Below are positions 43,666-53,200 of a DNA stretch of 64,000 bases, in pieces. The notes below the pieces were generated by a model that was given only the letters and a program-made list of their open reading frames with translations, was not told the origin of the DNA and did not search any database. Numbering within the stretch: position 1 is the first letter of the stretch; the number at the start of each line of letters is the position of its first letter. The DNA lies in contig CALRPU020000029.1 of the NCBI GenBank assembly GCA_943370175.1, positions 1-64,000 of the forward strand, read 5' to 3'. The position numbers and the translations under genes were made by a program. Source of the stretch: Ideonella_A intermedia_A (GTDB lineage: Bacteria; Pseudomonadota; Gammaproteobacteria; Burkholderiales; Burkholderiaceae_C).

Positions 43666-45972
43666 TTGGACCAGGCGACCCACAACAAGATCGTGTCCTT
43701 CATCTGGGGCATCGCCGACGATGTCCTGCGGGATTTGTTCCGGCGCGGCAAATACCCGGACGTCATCCTGCCGATGTGCGTGCTGCGCCGCATGGACGCG
43801 GTGCTGGAGCCGACCAAGCAGGCCGTGCTGGACACCAAGGCGATGCTCGACGAGGCTGGCATCTCCGAACAGCGCGCCGCACTCGCTGCAGCCGCGGGCC
43901 AGGCTTTCTACAACACCTCGCGATTCACCCTGAGGGACCTCAAATCCCGGGCCAGCCAGCAACAGTTGCTGGCCGACTTCGAGGACTACCTCGACGGCTT
44001 CTCGCCCAACGTCCAGGACATCCTCGAGAACTTCAAGTTCCGCAACCAACTGCCCACGCTGTCCAAGGCCGATGCGCTGGCCACGCTGATCAACAAGTTT
44101 CTCGACCCCGACATCGATCTCTCGCCCGCCGGTATCGACAACCACGCGATGGGCACCGTTTTCGAGGAGCTGGTTCGCAAGTTCAACGAGGACAACAACG
44201 AAGAGGCCGGTGAACACTGGACGCCGCGCGATGCCGTTCGCCTGATGGCCAACCTCGTGTTCCTCCCGGTGGAGGATCAGCTCAAATCCGGCACCTACCT
44301 GCTCTACGACGACGCCTGCGGCACCGGCGGCATGCTCACCGTGGCCGAGGAGACGCTCACCGCCATCGGCAAGAAGCACGGTCTGGACATCCATTGCAGC
44401 CTCTACGGCCAGGAGATCAACCCCGAGACCTACGCGATCTGCAAGGCTGACATGCTGATCAAGGGGGAGGGCGAGAACGCCGACCACATCGTCGGCGGCG
44501 CCGAGTGGTCCACGCTGGCGCACGACGCCTTCCCAGGCCAGGAATTCGACTTCATGGTTGCCAACCCGCCCTACGGTAAGAGTTGGAAGAAAGACCTGGA
44601 GGCCATGGGCGGCAAGGACGGCATGCGCGACCCCCGCTTCAAGGTCATGCACGAGGGCGAGGAGCTCTCACTCGTCACTCGCTCCAGCGACGGTCAGATG
44701 CTCTTCCTGGTCAACATGGCCTCGAAGATGAACCACAGCTCGGCGCTGGGCAGCCGCATCGCCGAGGTGCACAACGGCTCGTCGCTGTTCACGGGCGATG
44801 CGGGCCAGGGCGAGAGCAACATCCGCCGCTGGCTGATCGAGAACGACTGGGTCGAGGCCCTCGTCGCGCTGCCGCTAAACTTGTTCTACAACACCGGCAT
44901 CGCCACCTACGTGTGGGTGCTGAGCAACCGCAAGCCCGAGCACCGCAAGGGCAGGTTGCAGCTGATTGACGCCAGCCAGTGGTTCAAGCCGCTGCGCAAG
45001 AACCTCGGCAAGAAGAACTGCGAGCTCGGGCCCGACGACATTGAGCGCATCTGCCGCACCTTTCTCGAGTTCAAGGAAACACCGGAGTCAAAGATCTTTC
45101 CGAATGCCGCTTTTGGCTTCTGGAAAGTCACCGTCGAGCGCCCGCTGCGCCTGAATAGCCAGCTCACGCTCAAGGCCATCGAGGCGTTGCGCTTCGCATC
45201 GGGCAATGAAGAACTTTGCAGTGCGCTCTACGATGAGTTCGGGGATGCGCTCTTTACTGCGTTCGACTCGATCGCCGCCGCGTTGGAGCAGCGCCTGGCC
45301 GATTGGGGCAGTGACGACGAGGACGCCGACGAAGAAGATGGCGGCGCGTCGAAGAAGGGCCTGTCCGAGAAGAAGCGCAAGAAGCTGCTCGACCCAACGA
45401 GCTGGAAGCGCGACGGCCGCTTGGTCGAGGTGGCCTCCGCCTTGCGTGCGGCGCTGGGCGATGGCCTCTTCGAAGACCACAACTTTTTTCGCGACCAGGT
45501 CGATGCCGCCCTGAAGAAGGCCGGCACCAAGTTGCCCGCCGCCGAGCTAAAGCTGATCCTCAAGGCTGTGAGCTGGCGCGTCGAGACCGCGCCACCTGTC
45601 ATCGCCAAGGTTCACAAGCCCGGCAAGCTCACCGCCGACCCGATGCTGGGCCTGTATGACGCGGTGATCGCCGGCAAGCACTGCGTCGTCGAATACGAAC
45701 CCGACACCGACCTGCGCGACACCGAGCAGGTTCCCTTGCTGGAAGAGGGCGGCATCGAAGCCTTCATCCGCCGAGAGGTGCTGCCGTACACGCCCGACGC
45801 CTGGGTCAACAACGACGCCACCAAGATCGGCTACGAGATCAGCTTCACGCGCCACTTCTACAAGCCGCAGCCACTGCGCACGCTGGCCGAGATCAGCGCC
45901 GACATCCTGGCCATCGAGAAGGAGGCCGAAGGCCTGCTGGACGGCTTGTTGGTGGCGAAGGCCGAAGCATGA
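43666..45972 (+). CDS. hsdM: Type I restriction-modification methyltransferase HsdM
   Basis: The 768-residue protein has the N-terminal HsdM helical domain (NKIVSFIWGIADDVLRDLF), AdoMet motif I DDACGTGGMLTVAEE near residue 216 and catalytic NPPY in VANPPYGKSWKKD near 300. A long C-terminal region follows. It should methylate adenine once joined to a specificity subunit. It begins at a TTG, and the ribosome binding site is weak. No hsdS follows; the downstream genes are a DUF1016 nuclease and scraps. The methyltransferase looks intact but is an orphan here. Confidence 0.9.
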   Translation: MDQATHNKIVSFIWGIADDVLRDLFRRGKYPDVILPMCVLRRMDAVLEPTKQAVLDTKAMLDEAGISEQRAALAAAAGQAFYNTSRFTLRDLKSRASQQQLLADFEDYLDGFSPNVQDILENFKFRNQLPTLSKADALATLINKFLDPDIDLSPAGIDNHAMGTVFEELVRKFNEDNNEEAGEHWTPRDAVRLMANLVFLPVEDQLKSGTYLLYDDACGTGGMLTVAEETLTAIGKKHGLDIHCSLYGQEINPETYAICKADMLIKGEGENADHIVGGAEWSTLAHDAFPGQEFDFMVANPPYGKSWKKDLEAMGGKDGMRDPRFKVMHEGEELSLVTRSSDGQMLFLVNMASKMNHSSALGSRIAEVHNGSSLFTGDAGQGESNIRRWLIENDWVEALVALPLNLFYNTGIATYVWVLSNRKPEHRKGRLQLIDASQWFKPLRKNLGKKNCELGPDDIERICRTFLEFKETPESKIFPNAAFGFWKVTVERPLRLNSQLTLKAIEALRFASGNEELCSALYDEFGDALFTAFDSIAAALEQRLADWGSDDEDADEEDGGASKKGLSEKKRKKLLDPTSWKRDGRLVEVASALRAALGDGLFEDHNFFRDQVDAALKKAGTKLPAAELKLILKAVSWRVETAPPVIAKVHKPGKLTADPMLGLYDAVIAGKHCVVEYEPDTDLRDTEQVPLLEEGGIEAFIRREVLPYTPDAWVNNDATKIGYEISFTRHFYKPQPLRTLAEISADILAIEKEAEGLLDGLLVAKAEA

Positions 45973-47132
45973 AGAAGGCGACGGTGCCCGCCAGCCGCCG
46001 CGTGACCAAGGCCGTGACGCCGGCCTCGAAGGTGGCAATGGCTGCGGCGGGCAAGGCCCTGGTCACCAAGCCCGCGTCCAGGGCCAAGGCGGAAGCCGAC
46101 CCGTCGGCGCTGCTCTCGGATTTGCGCAGCCTGGTGCAGTCGGCGCGCCAGCGGCTGGCCACCGCGGCCAACGCCACCTACACGCTGCTCTGCTGGCAGA
46201 TCGGCCGCCGACTGCTGCGCGACAACCTGCAGGCCGGGCGCGCCGCCTATGGCAAGCAGATTCTTGCGACGGTGTCGCAAGAATTGACCACCGAGTTCGG
46301 CGCCGGCTTCAACTACACCGCGCTGACCCGGATGGCGCGCTTTGCCGAGTGGATGACCGACGAGCGGATTCTTGCGACGCTGTCGCAAACATTGAGCTGG
46401 AGCCACTTCGTCGAACTGCTGCCCATCAAGGACCCGCTCGCCCGCGACTTCTACGCCGAAATGTGCCGCATCGAGCGCTGGGACGTTCGCACCCTGCGGC
46501 AGAAGATCGGCGGCATGCTGTACCAGCGCACGGCGCTGTCGAAGCGGCCGAAGGCCGTGATCTCGGCCGAGATCGGCAAGCTGCGCGACGGGCAGATGAG
46601 CCCGGACACAGTGTTCCGTGACCCCTACCTGCTGGACTTGCTCGGCCTGAAAGGCGCCTACAGCGAACGCGACCTGGAAAGCGCCATCCTGCGCGAGATC
46701 GAAGGCGTGCTACTGGAGCTGGGCAACGGCTTTACCTTCGTCGCGCGCCAGAAGCGCATGAGCGTGGGCAAGGACGACTTCTACCTGGACCTGCTGTTCT
46801 TCCACCGCCACCTGCGTCGGCTGATCGCCGTCGAGCTGAAGCTGGAATCCTTCCAGCCGGCCCACGTCGGCCAGATGGAGCTGTACCTGCGCTGGCTGGA
46901 CAAGCACGAGCGCGCGCCGGGCGAAGAAGCGCCGATCGGCCTGATCCTGTGCGCAGCGGCCGACGCCGAGCAGGTGGAACTGCTGCAGCTGGACGCGAAG
47001 TCCATCCGCGTCAGCGAGTACCTCACGGCCTTGCCGCCGCTGCCCGTGTTGCGCGAGCGGCTGCATCAAGCGATGGAGCATGCACGGGAACAGGCGGCCC
47101 GGCGCCTGCCGGATGGGGAGGGCCGCGCGTGA
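45969..47132 (+). CDS. DUF1016 (YhcG-type) PDDEXK nuclease
   Basis: The 387-residue protein overlaps hsdM by four bases. It has a basic, Ala/Lys-rich N-terminus and the DUF1016 N-domain (TYTLLCWQIGRRLLRDNLQ; LSWSHFVELLPIKDPLARDF). A PD-(D/E)xK core lies near residues 265-310: VGKDDFYLDLLFFH supplies the aspartate, IAVELKLESF the E-x-K, and HVGQMELYL the following Gln. Such genes are commonly embedded in type I restriction loci. Its precise role is unsettled. It is intact here although the locus around it is damaged. Confidence 0.85.
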   Translation: MKKATVPASRRVTKAVTPASKVAMAAAGKALVTKPASRAKAEADPSALLSDLRSLVQSARQRLATAANATYTLLCWQIGRRLLRDNLQAGRAAYGKQILATVSQELTTEFGAGFNYTALTRMARFAEWMTDERILATLSQTLSWSHFVELLPIKDPLARDFYAEMCRIERWDVRTLRQKIGGMLYQRTALSKRPKAVISAEIGKLRDGQMSPDTVFRDPYLLDLLGLKGAYSERDLESAILREIEGVLLELGNGFTFVARQKRMSVGKDDFYLDLLFFHRHLRRLIAVELKLESFQPAHVGQMELYLRWLDKHERAPGEEAPIGLILCAAADAEQVELLQLDAKSIRVSEYLTALPPLPVLRERLHQAMEHAREQAARRLPDGEGRA

Positions 47133-47269
47133 CGCTCAACGACCAACCGCCCCTGCCCATCCTTGACCTGGTGGGCAGGGTGCGCGAGCTTGGGCAACGG
47201 GCCGCGCTGCAATACCGGCCGGTGGTGAACGACATCGTGCGCAGCGGCAGCCGCGATGCCCAGTACTGA
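47129..47269 (+). pseudogene. Small restriction-locus gene cut by a deletion
   Basis: A GTG overlapping the stop of the DUF1016 gene opens a 46-residue frame: PILDLVGRVRELGQRAALQY, then RPVVNDIVRSGSRDAQY. From memory, homologues continue after SRD with a conserved tail of about 40 residues. Here the frame stops at once and the hsdR 3' end follows. The junction near 47255-47265 therefore marks a deletion that removed hsdS and most of hsdR. Confidence 0.6.
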
Positions 47270-47534
47270 CCGCATAGTCAAGCGCATCCGCGAGGACATC
47301 GCGCCCAGGGTGGCCGCCGACAAGGCTTTCCAGAATGCCCGGCAGAACACCCCGCACACCGCGCCGATGGCGCACGACCAGGCACTGAGCCGCGCGATGC
47401 AGATCCTGCTGAAGGACGACACGCAGGTCTACAAGCAGTTCGTCGAGAACGAATCATTCCGCCGCACGGTGCGCGACATGGTCTACCAGCTGACCAGCCA
47501 GGGACCTTTGCCCGGCAGCCCAGCTGCGCCCTGA
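47256..47534 (+). pseudogene. hsdR 3' end
   Basis: The 92-residue frame reads DRIVKRIREDIAPRVAADKA and ALSRAMQILLKDDTQVYKQF, then ESFRRTVRDMVYQL. This is the extreme C-terminal helical domain of type I restriction subunit HsdR. The translocase and nuclease domains, about 900 residues, are gone. A more decayed copy of its first 70 bases recurs near 55050. Confidence 0.75.
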
Positions 47535-47558
47535 CACTCGTCCACCACGGGACGCACA

Positions 47559-47735
47559 TCAAGCGACATCGGCAGGCACGATCAACACCTTGCGGTGGAG
47601 CGCCAGCGCCGCCACATTGCTCAGCCCCATCCACTGGGCCACCTGCTTGACAGGCGTGCCGCGACGCAGCTGGTGCATGGCAAGCGTGCGGCGCAGCGTG
47701 AATCCCCCCTCGCTGTCGTGCAGGCCGGCGTTTAA
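47559..47735 (-). pseudogene. Integrase 3' fragment, copy A of the flanking repeat
   Basis: The frame reads HQLRRGTPVKQVAQWMGLSN and VAALALHRKVLIVPADVA to a stop at 47559. It is a close but diverged copy of the last 58 residues of the integrase at 55197-56210. The rest of the gene is missing, and sequence past 47735 switches to the ubiquitin-like operon. Together with the hsdR 3' end it forms a segment repeated at the other side of that operon. Confidence 0.85.
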
Positions 47736-47748
47736 GAGGACAGCCTGA

Positions 47749-48216
47749 TCAGCTGGTGAACCATGCCTTGAAACGGGACCAAATGCTCGGCGAAAGTGGC
47801 GGATTGTCCTTTGGTGCCGCCTGCTCAGGTTCCGTCGGTGCAGGTAGCACCCGTGTCGTTTGGGCTGCGTCGCGCGCGCTATAGAACGCCGCCTTCGCCC
47901 TTTGGTCACGCCTTTGCTCGGCCTCGATCTGTGACTTGGACCATGGACCCGCCTCGAGAACACGGCTTCTCTGGATAACGTAGTGCGACCGACAGCGCTG
48001 ATTCCAGTTGCCGACGGAGGGATGCAACGAGACGGTTTCCCCGTCAAAGGTCATGCGCCAGTCGGTCGGCGTGAACGGAGTCACCACCCGATCTCCGCAG
48101 CCGCAGCAGCAGGAATGAACAGCCGTGGCGTAGTCCATGGAAATGAAAAGCACGCCAGGCTCAAGCTCACGCGGCACGTTGCGGACGAAGCGATGCGCAA
48201 GGGTTTCATGGCGCAT
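47749..48216 (-). CDS. DUF6527 protein of a ubiquitin-like conjugation operon
   Basis: The 155-residue protein has a tight metal-binding pattern: HSCCCGCGDRVVTPF (Cys36, 37, 38, 40), then SLHPSVGNWNQRCRSHYVI (His65, Cys75, His78). DUF6527 proteins accompany multiubiquitin and E1/E2-like genes and are proposed to process or remove the ubiquitin-like protein. The ATG at 48216 overlaps the stop of the E2-E1 gene by one base. The last 50 residues are a Pro-rich linker and an amphipathic IWSRFKAWFTS end. Confidence 0.75.
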   Translation of the reverse strand: MRHETLAHRFVRNVPRELEPGVLFISMDYATAVHSCCCGCGDRVVTPFTPTDWRMTFDGETVSLHPSVGNWNQRCRSHYVIQRSRVLEAGPWSKSQIEAEQRRDQRAKAAFYSARDAAQTTRVLPAPTEPEQAAPKDNPPLSPSIWSRFKAWFTS

Positions 48217-49409
48217 CACGAGACGTCTCCAGTCCGGTCGCCGTTGAGCAACATACCAACATCGGTCGTGTAGGTGCAGTGGTGCTCGTTCTCCAGATCG
48301 CGATAGAAGCCGCGCAGCTTCTTCCACTTCACGACCGCTAAGCAGGCGTTAAGCGCGTTCAGGTCGGCCACCTGGATGTTCGACGCGTAGAGATCCTGAC
48401 CACCGCCGCCCGCGAAAGAGATGCGCCCCGCGTGCACATGGTCGCGCTTCGCCGGCGTGCTCGTCGTCACCCGCAGGATCCCACCGAGGCTACCGTTCCG
48501 GAGCTCCAGCCCCATCCCGACGTCGATGAACGGGACGCCGAGCGCTTCGAGCTTGGCCACCACCGCGCGTTTCTCATCGCCGGCATCCATGCAGATGAAG
48601 GCGAAGGTGAGGCCGTCGAGCAGTCCCACCGTATGCGGCGTCAGGCGGACGGCGTGCGCGGTGATGCCGCGGTGCATTCGTCCGTAGATGCCCTTGAGGT
48701 ATTCGACCTTCTTCGGCGCGTCCCGCAGCTCCTCCAGCGAAGGCGCCCCAGGTGCTCGGAACGCGTTGTGGGAGAGGAACTCGTCGTCGTCGATCAAGCG
48801 GATCTCCTTCGCCGGCGTCTTGGCCACCAGGTCGAGGATGTAGCTGCCCGTGCCCCCGGCGCCGAGGATGCCCACCACCTCGCCTCCCAGCTTGCCAGAG
48901 AGCGCCCCCAAGCCGACCCGGCACGACGCTGTGTCAAGGTAGTGGAAGACGCTGTCCTCGTCGCCTTCATCGGCGCCCCGGACAACACGCGCGCTGATCC
49001 CGGGCTGCAAGACGGCGGCGGGCCCCGCCAGGATGGTCGCGTAGGTCGACATCTTGGTGTAGTAGTCCGGGTATCCGTCGGGGCTGGGCTTGCTGGAGAA
49101 GCTGTGCCGAGCGCTCAGTCCATGCCCCAGCTGGGTGTCCACTGCGTTGTGCGCGATCCCCTTCAAGGGCGTCCCGTCGGCATTGCACGGGAACTCGCCG
49201 TCCCAGTAGATCACGTGAGTCTCCGGCTTGCGCGTGCGGTCGCCGGCGAGGTCGAGGGCCGACAGCAAGCTGCCAGTGCGCACGCGCCGACGGGCGTCGA
49301 CGTATGGCACCTCCCCCATCACCAGGAAGCCACCCTGGACACGGACAAAGTAGCCCTGCTGGCGAAGCTGAGCCAAGTCAGGATTAAGACTGAACAGTTC
49401 GTGTGACAT
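48216..49409 (-). CDS. E2-E1 fusion of a bacterial ubiquitin-like pathway
   Basis: The 397-residue protein joins two domains. Residues 1-140 look E2-like (HVIYWDGEFPCNADG, HNAVDTQLGHGLSARHSFSS, KPSPDGYPDYYTKMSTYATI). Residues 175-397 are a ThiF/E1 adenylation domain with GILGAGGTGSYILDL at 180-194 and RLIDDDEFLSHNAFR at 204-218. It should activate the C-terminus of the adjacent ubiquitin-like protein and pass it to a target. Cys75 in FPCN is a candidate E2 nucleophile, although some pathways of this class may use another residue. The ATG at 49409 overlaps the ubiquitin-like gene by 26 bases. Confidence 0.8.
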   Translation of the reverse strand: MSHELFSLNPDLAQLRQQGYFVRVQGGFLVMGEVPYVDARRRVRTGSLLSALDLAGDRTRKPETHVIYWDGEFPCNADGTPLKGIAHNAVDTQLGHGLSARHSFSSKPSPDGYPDYYTKMSTYATILAGPAAVLQPGISARVVRGADEGDEDSVFHYLDTASCRVGLGALSGKLGGEVVGILGAGGTGSYILDLVAKTPAKEIRLIDDDEFLSHNAFRAPGAPSLEELRDAPKKVEYLKGIYGRMHRGITAHAVRLTPHTVGLLDGLTFAFICMDAGDEKRAVVAKLEALGVPFIDVGMGLELRNGSLGGILRVTTSTPAKRDHVHAGRISFAGGGGQDLYASNIQVADLNALNACLAVVKWKKLRGFYRDLENEHHCTYTTDVGMLLNGDRTGDVS

Positions 49410-50133
49410 TGAAGATGGTTCCTTGCTTTTTGACTTCAACCGATCCGCCCTCGCCGAGTTCGCCGTCGTGGGGGAGTGAGGCCGCATTCCGGTAGGTCAT
49501 GGAGAACACGACGTTTGTCTCGGCCGGGGCGTCCGGATGGGAGAGCTTCACGACCTGCTCGAAGGTGACGTGTGCCTGTGGCACGGTTTCCTCGACAGCG
49601 TTCACCACGATGACGTAGCCCTTGTTCGGGCGCGGCGCCGTGATGAAACGCTCGAGGCCCGACGGACCCAGGTCGATACGTGCGTCAGGTTCGATGAGCC
49701 GATCCTCGCCACCCGGGACCTCGAGGAAGACCGCCTCTTCGGGCGAGGGGTGCGCCAGCTCGTACAGGATGCTGGCAGGGAGCTCGGTGCGGCCCCATGC
49801 CATCTGACGGTCGTTCAGGGTGAATTTGAAGTCGCGGTCGGACTTGAACGCGATGAAGCGTTCGGCGCCCTTGCCGCGCAGGTCGATCGTCTCGTCGAGC
49901 CGGATGTCCTCGAAGTCGCCCGAGTCGAGCAGCGTGAAGAGCAGGTAGTCGTCGCGCCGGTCGAGTCCGGCCGCTTCGAGGATCTGGCGCCCGGTGGGGA
50001 CCGGGTCTGGCACGTCGATCGGCCGGAAGTTCAGGTCTTCCAGGCTGAAGCGGATGCGATAGGCGGCCGCCTGCCGCAGAGGCCGACCCTCGCGGATCGC
50101 CTCGCCAACGTCGTCAAGATCAGGGTGTTTCAT
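49384..50133 (-). CDS. Multiubiquitin protein (three ubiquitin-like repeats)
   Basis: The 249-residue protein has three diverged beta-grasp repeats, at about residues 24-96, 100-168 and 172-249. The first two end in ERFIAF and ERFITAP; the last ends TIFNVTRTVQS. This matches the multiubiquitin domain family. The C-terminal end would be exposed for adenylation, directly or after processing. It is the modifier of the operon. The ATG at 50133 (MKHPDLDD) lies in a gap of 83 bases after the helicase gene, which could hold an internal promoter. Confidence 0.8.
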   Translation of the reverse strand: MKHPDLDDVGEAIREGRPLRQAAAYRIRFSLEDLNFRPIDVPDPVPTGRQILEAAGLDRRDDYLLFTLLDSGDFEDIRLDETIDLRGKGAERFIAFKSDRDFKFTLNDRQMAWGRTELPASILYELAHPSPEEAVFLEVPGGEDRLIEPDARIDLGPSGLERFITAPRPNKGYVIVVNAVEETVPQAHVTFEQVVKLSHPDAPAETNVVFSMTYRNAASLPHDGELGEGGSVEVKKQGTIFNVTRTVQS

Positions 50134-50216
50134 AGGGTCCTTTGAGGTTATGCAGGGAGGTCTTTCTCGCCTACAAGTCCTCAATCGGACCAACCGGCCG
50201 ACGCCGGTAAAGTTTT

Positions 50217-53200
50217 TCAGAACGTCTTCACGAGCGTACCGGGCGGCACCGCACCACACACGAAGAACGCAGGACAGTTCGGGCAGGTCATCTCCGACGT
50301 CACGGCCGGGAATCTTCCACTGCGGATGTCGAGGAAGATGCTGGCGAGCTTGGCCTGCCGGTTGCCCAGTTCCCTGGTCGACAGGTCCAGCGCCCTCGTT
50401 TCGGCGTCTGCCAGGAACACCAATTCGACTCGCGCATCGGGGAAGGCCGTCCGGGCAGCCAAGATGAATGCCGCAGCGGCGACATCCTTGCCGTCCTGGC
50501 TAGACGCGTGGCCGGTCTTGACCCGGCGCAGCGTTCGAGCACCGTCGCGCACCAAGACGTCGTCCGGCCGGACCTCCACCTCGTGGTCGTCGAAGGCCAT
50601 GTGAAGCGTGGTGGGTGCTTCGGTCAGCCCGCCGGCCCGCGACGCGAGGAAGTAGTCCAGCATCGCGCGGGCGATGGCTCGGTAGTCTTCGACGTAGCCG
50701 TGGTCATGCAGTCCGTGGGTGACGAAGGCCTGCGCGAGGAGTTCGTCGAACCGATCGGGCGAGGGGTCTTCCTGGGCAACCAGCACGCGGTACACCTCAC
50801 GGATCGCCTCGTGCATCTGCATGAAGGCGCTCATCCGTCGTCGGCCGCCGACCTGTAGCAAGTGCGTATAGAAGAATCGCCGCCCGCAGGACTCGTAGAG
50901 CGCCATCGCCTCGGCAGCGAAGCGCGGCTTGCCAGTGAAAGCGACCGCCACTTGCGCAGCATCCGGCGCTGGCGGCACTGTCGCTGACGGCGTGACAGCC
51001 CGCCGATCGATCCCGCCCACGCGATCAAGGAATTTCGACAAGGGCCTGGCGTGGCTGTTGGACTTGGTCGTGGCGCCGTAGAACGCCAGGCGATCCATCG
51101 CACGCGACATCGCCACGTAGAAGAGGCACTCCTGCTCCTCGTGGTGCGCCGCTCGGGCGATCTCGTCCGAGCTGCCTTCGCCGCTCGTAACCATGCCGGT
51201 CGGCGGCGGGCACTTGGCGGGGCGGTGCCCTCCGGGAATCGAATCCTGGTTCACGCCCACGAGGTGCACCGCGGGGAACTCCAGGCCTTTGGACCCGTGG
51301 ATGGTCATCAGGCGGACGGCGTCGATGCCTTGGGCCGCCGCAGGCAGCTGCCGTAGGTCCCGGTCGTCCCTCAGACGGACCAGCCGACGTACGCGGTCGG
51401 CCAGCCGCTGGATCGGCAGGCCCTTGCCGCGCGGCTGGATCTTGACGAAGTTCATGAACTGCCAAATGGCAATGCCCTCAGCTTGGTCGGATACGAGGGA
51501 CGACGAAGCGATTCGCGCCGCCAGGCGGGTTCGGTCGAGCAATAGCGTAGCGAGCACAGTCCAGGGGTCGGAGGAGGCATCGAAGCCCTCGAGCGCGGTG
51601 CTCAAGGCGGTCATCGCGGTCTGACCTGCCGCGGTGAGGCCGGGCGCCGCTTGCCGCCAAGCGCCTGGCTGGACCTCGGCGCCACGAAGGCGCTCGAACA
51701 CTTGCACGATGTCCTCCATCTTCATCGCGAACTCGGTCCAGCAAGCGGTTCTGATCAAGCCGATTGCGCGCTTGTCCACGAGCAGCATCAGCACCGCCAC
51801 GAGATCCTTGATCTCGGTGCGCTCGAACAGGCTGCCCAGGAACAGCACGGGCACTCCGGCGCGCTCGAGTTCCTGCCCGGTGTCTGACAGCTTATCGTTG
51901 CCCCGGCACAGCACGGCCTGGTCGCGATAGCGGTATCCGGCTGCGCGGCAGCTCTCGATGCGGTCGATGAGCGCCGCGGTGACCTGCGCGCCGTCCGTCA
52001 CCGTGATGAGCTCCGGCCGTAAGCCGCCGGGCCCTCGGTCGGCCAAGAGCCCGGAGGGTCCTTCGGCGGCGCTCATGCCGGACGCGAAGGTCGAAAAAGC
52101 GTCAACGATCTCCGTGGTCGACCGGTAGTTGATGTCCAGACTGTCCCGATCTGCGCCAGCGAAGTCTTCCTGGCCGAAGCGCGACATGTTGAACGAGGAG
52201 GCTCCGCGGAACCGGTAGATGGACTGCCTGGCGTCTCCCACGACCCACAGGTTCTCGCCCGTGGGCCTGAGCGCGGTAAGGAGTCGCACGCTGCTGCGGT
52301 TCACATCCTGGTATTCGTCGACCAGGATGTGGTCGTAGTCACCTTGGAGCTGCGCTCGAACCGCCTCGTCTCGCTCGAGCAGGAGAACCGGTTGCATGAC
52401 AAGGTCGCCGAAATCGACGCGACCAGTGGCCGCCTTCAGTGCCTCGTAGCGCTCGTAGACGCGCGCGACCTCGTCCGCTCTCTCGGCAGCCTCGAGGTCA
52501 GCAGGCCCGGAAGCCGTCGCGCGCATCGCCCGTGACAAGTCGCGGTAGGCCTGTGGGCTGATGACCTCGTCCTTGGCCAGTGACACCGCGCTCAGCATAT
52601 CGGCCACGAGCTGTGACGGGTCATACAGGTTGCGGTAGCGAACCAGGCCAAGCCGGGGGAACTCATTCTCGAGCAGCTCGACGGCCTCAGTGCGATCCAG
52701 CAACTGCGGGTCCGCGGGCAGACCGCAGCGGTCGTTGAAGCGCCGCAGGATGTCCAGGCCGAAGCTGTGGAACGTCGCGATGCCTAGCGCAGAGGCCTCC
52801 CGAGGACGCTTCTGCGCGATCCGCTCTGCCATCTCGCCGGCGGCCTTGTTGGAGAAGGTCAGCAGGAGGATGCGCCTTGGGTCGACACCCTCGTCGAGCA
52901 GGCCCTCGACGCGAGCCACCAGAGTGCGCGTCTTGCCCGTGCCCGGGCCCGCCTGCAGCAGGAAAGCGGTACCGCGGTGCGCCGCGGCCTTGCGCTGCTT
53001 GTCGTTCAGGGGGATATCGGCCATGGGCATCACAGCGGCCAAAGGGACCGCAGGGAGCAACAAGGCGTCCAGCATCTGCTGGGCGACGACCTCGAAGGGT
53101 GCCCCCAGGCGCCTGGCCACGTCCGAGCAGGTCTGACCCTGGTTCACTTGCAGGTCAACTGCGACGGGCCTGGGCAGAAGGAGTTCCCTGGCGAAGAGAT

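Noticed and set aside
47749..50133. A CBASS Cap2/Cap3 or BilABCD module
   Set aside because: There is no cGAS-like nucleotidyltransferase and no JAB-type peptidase. The modifier has three diverged repeats and DUF6527 replaces the peptidase, which fits a Bub-type pathway better.
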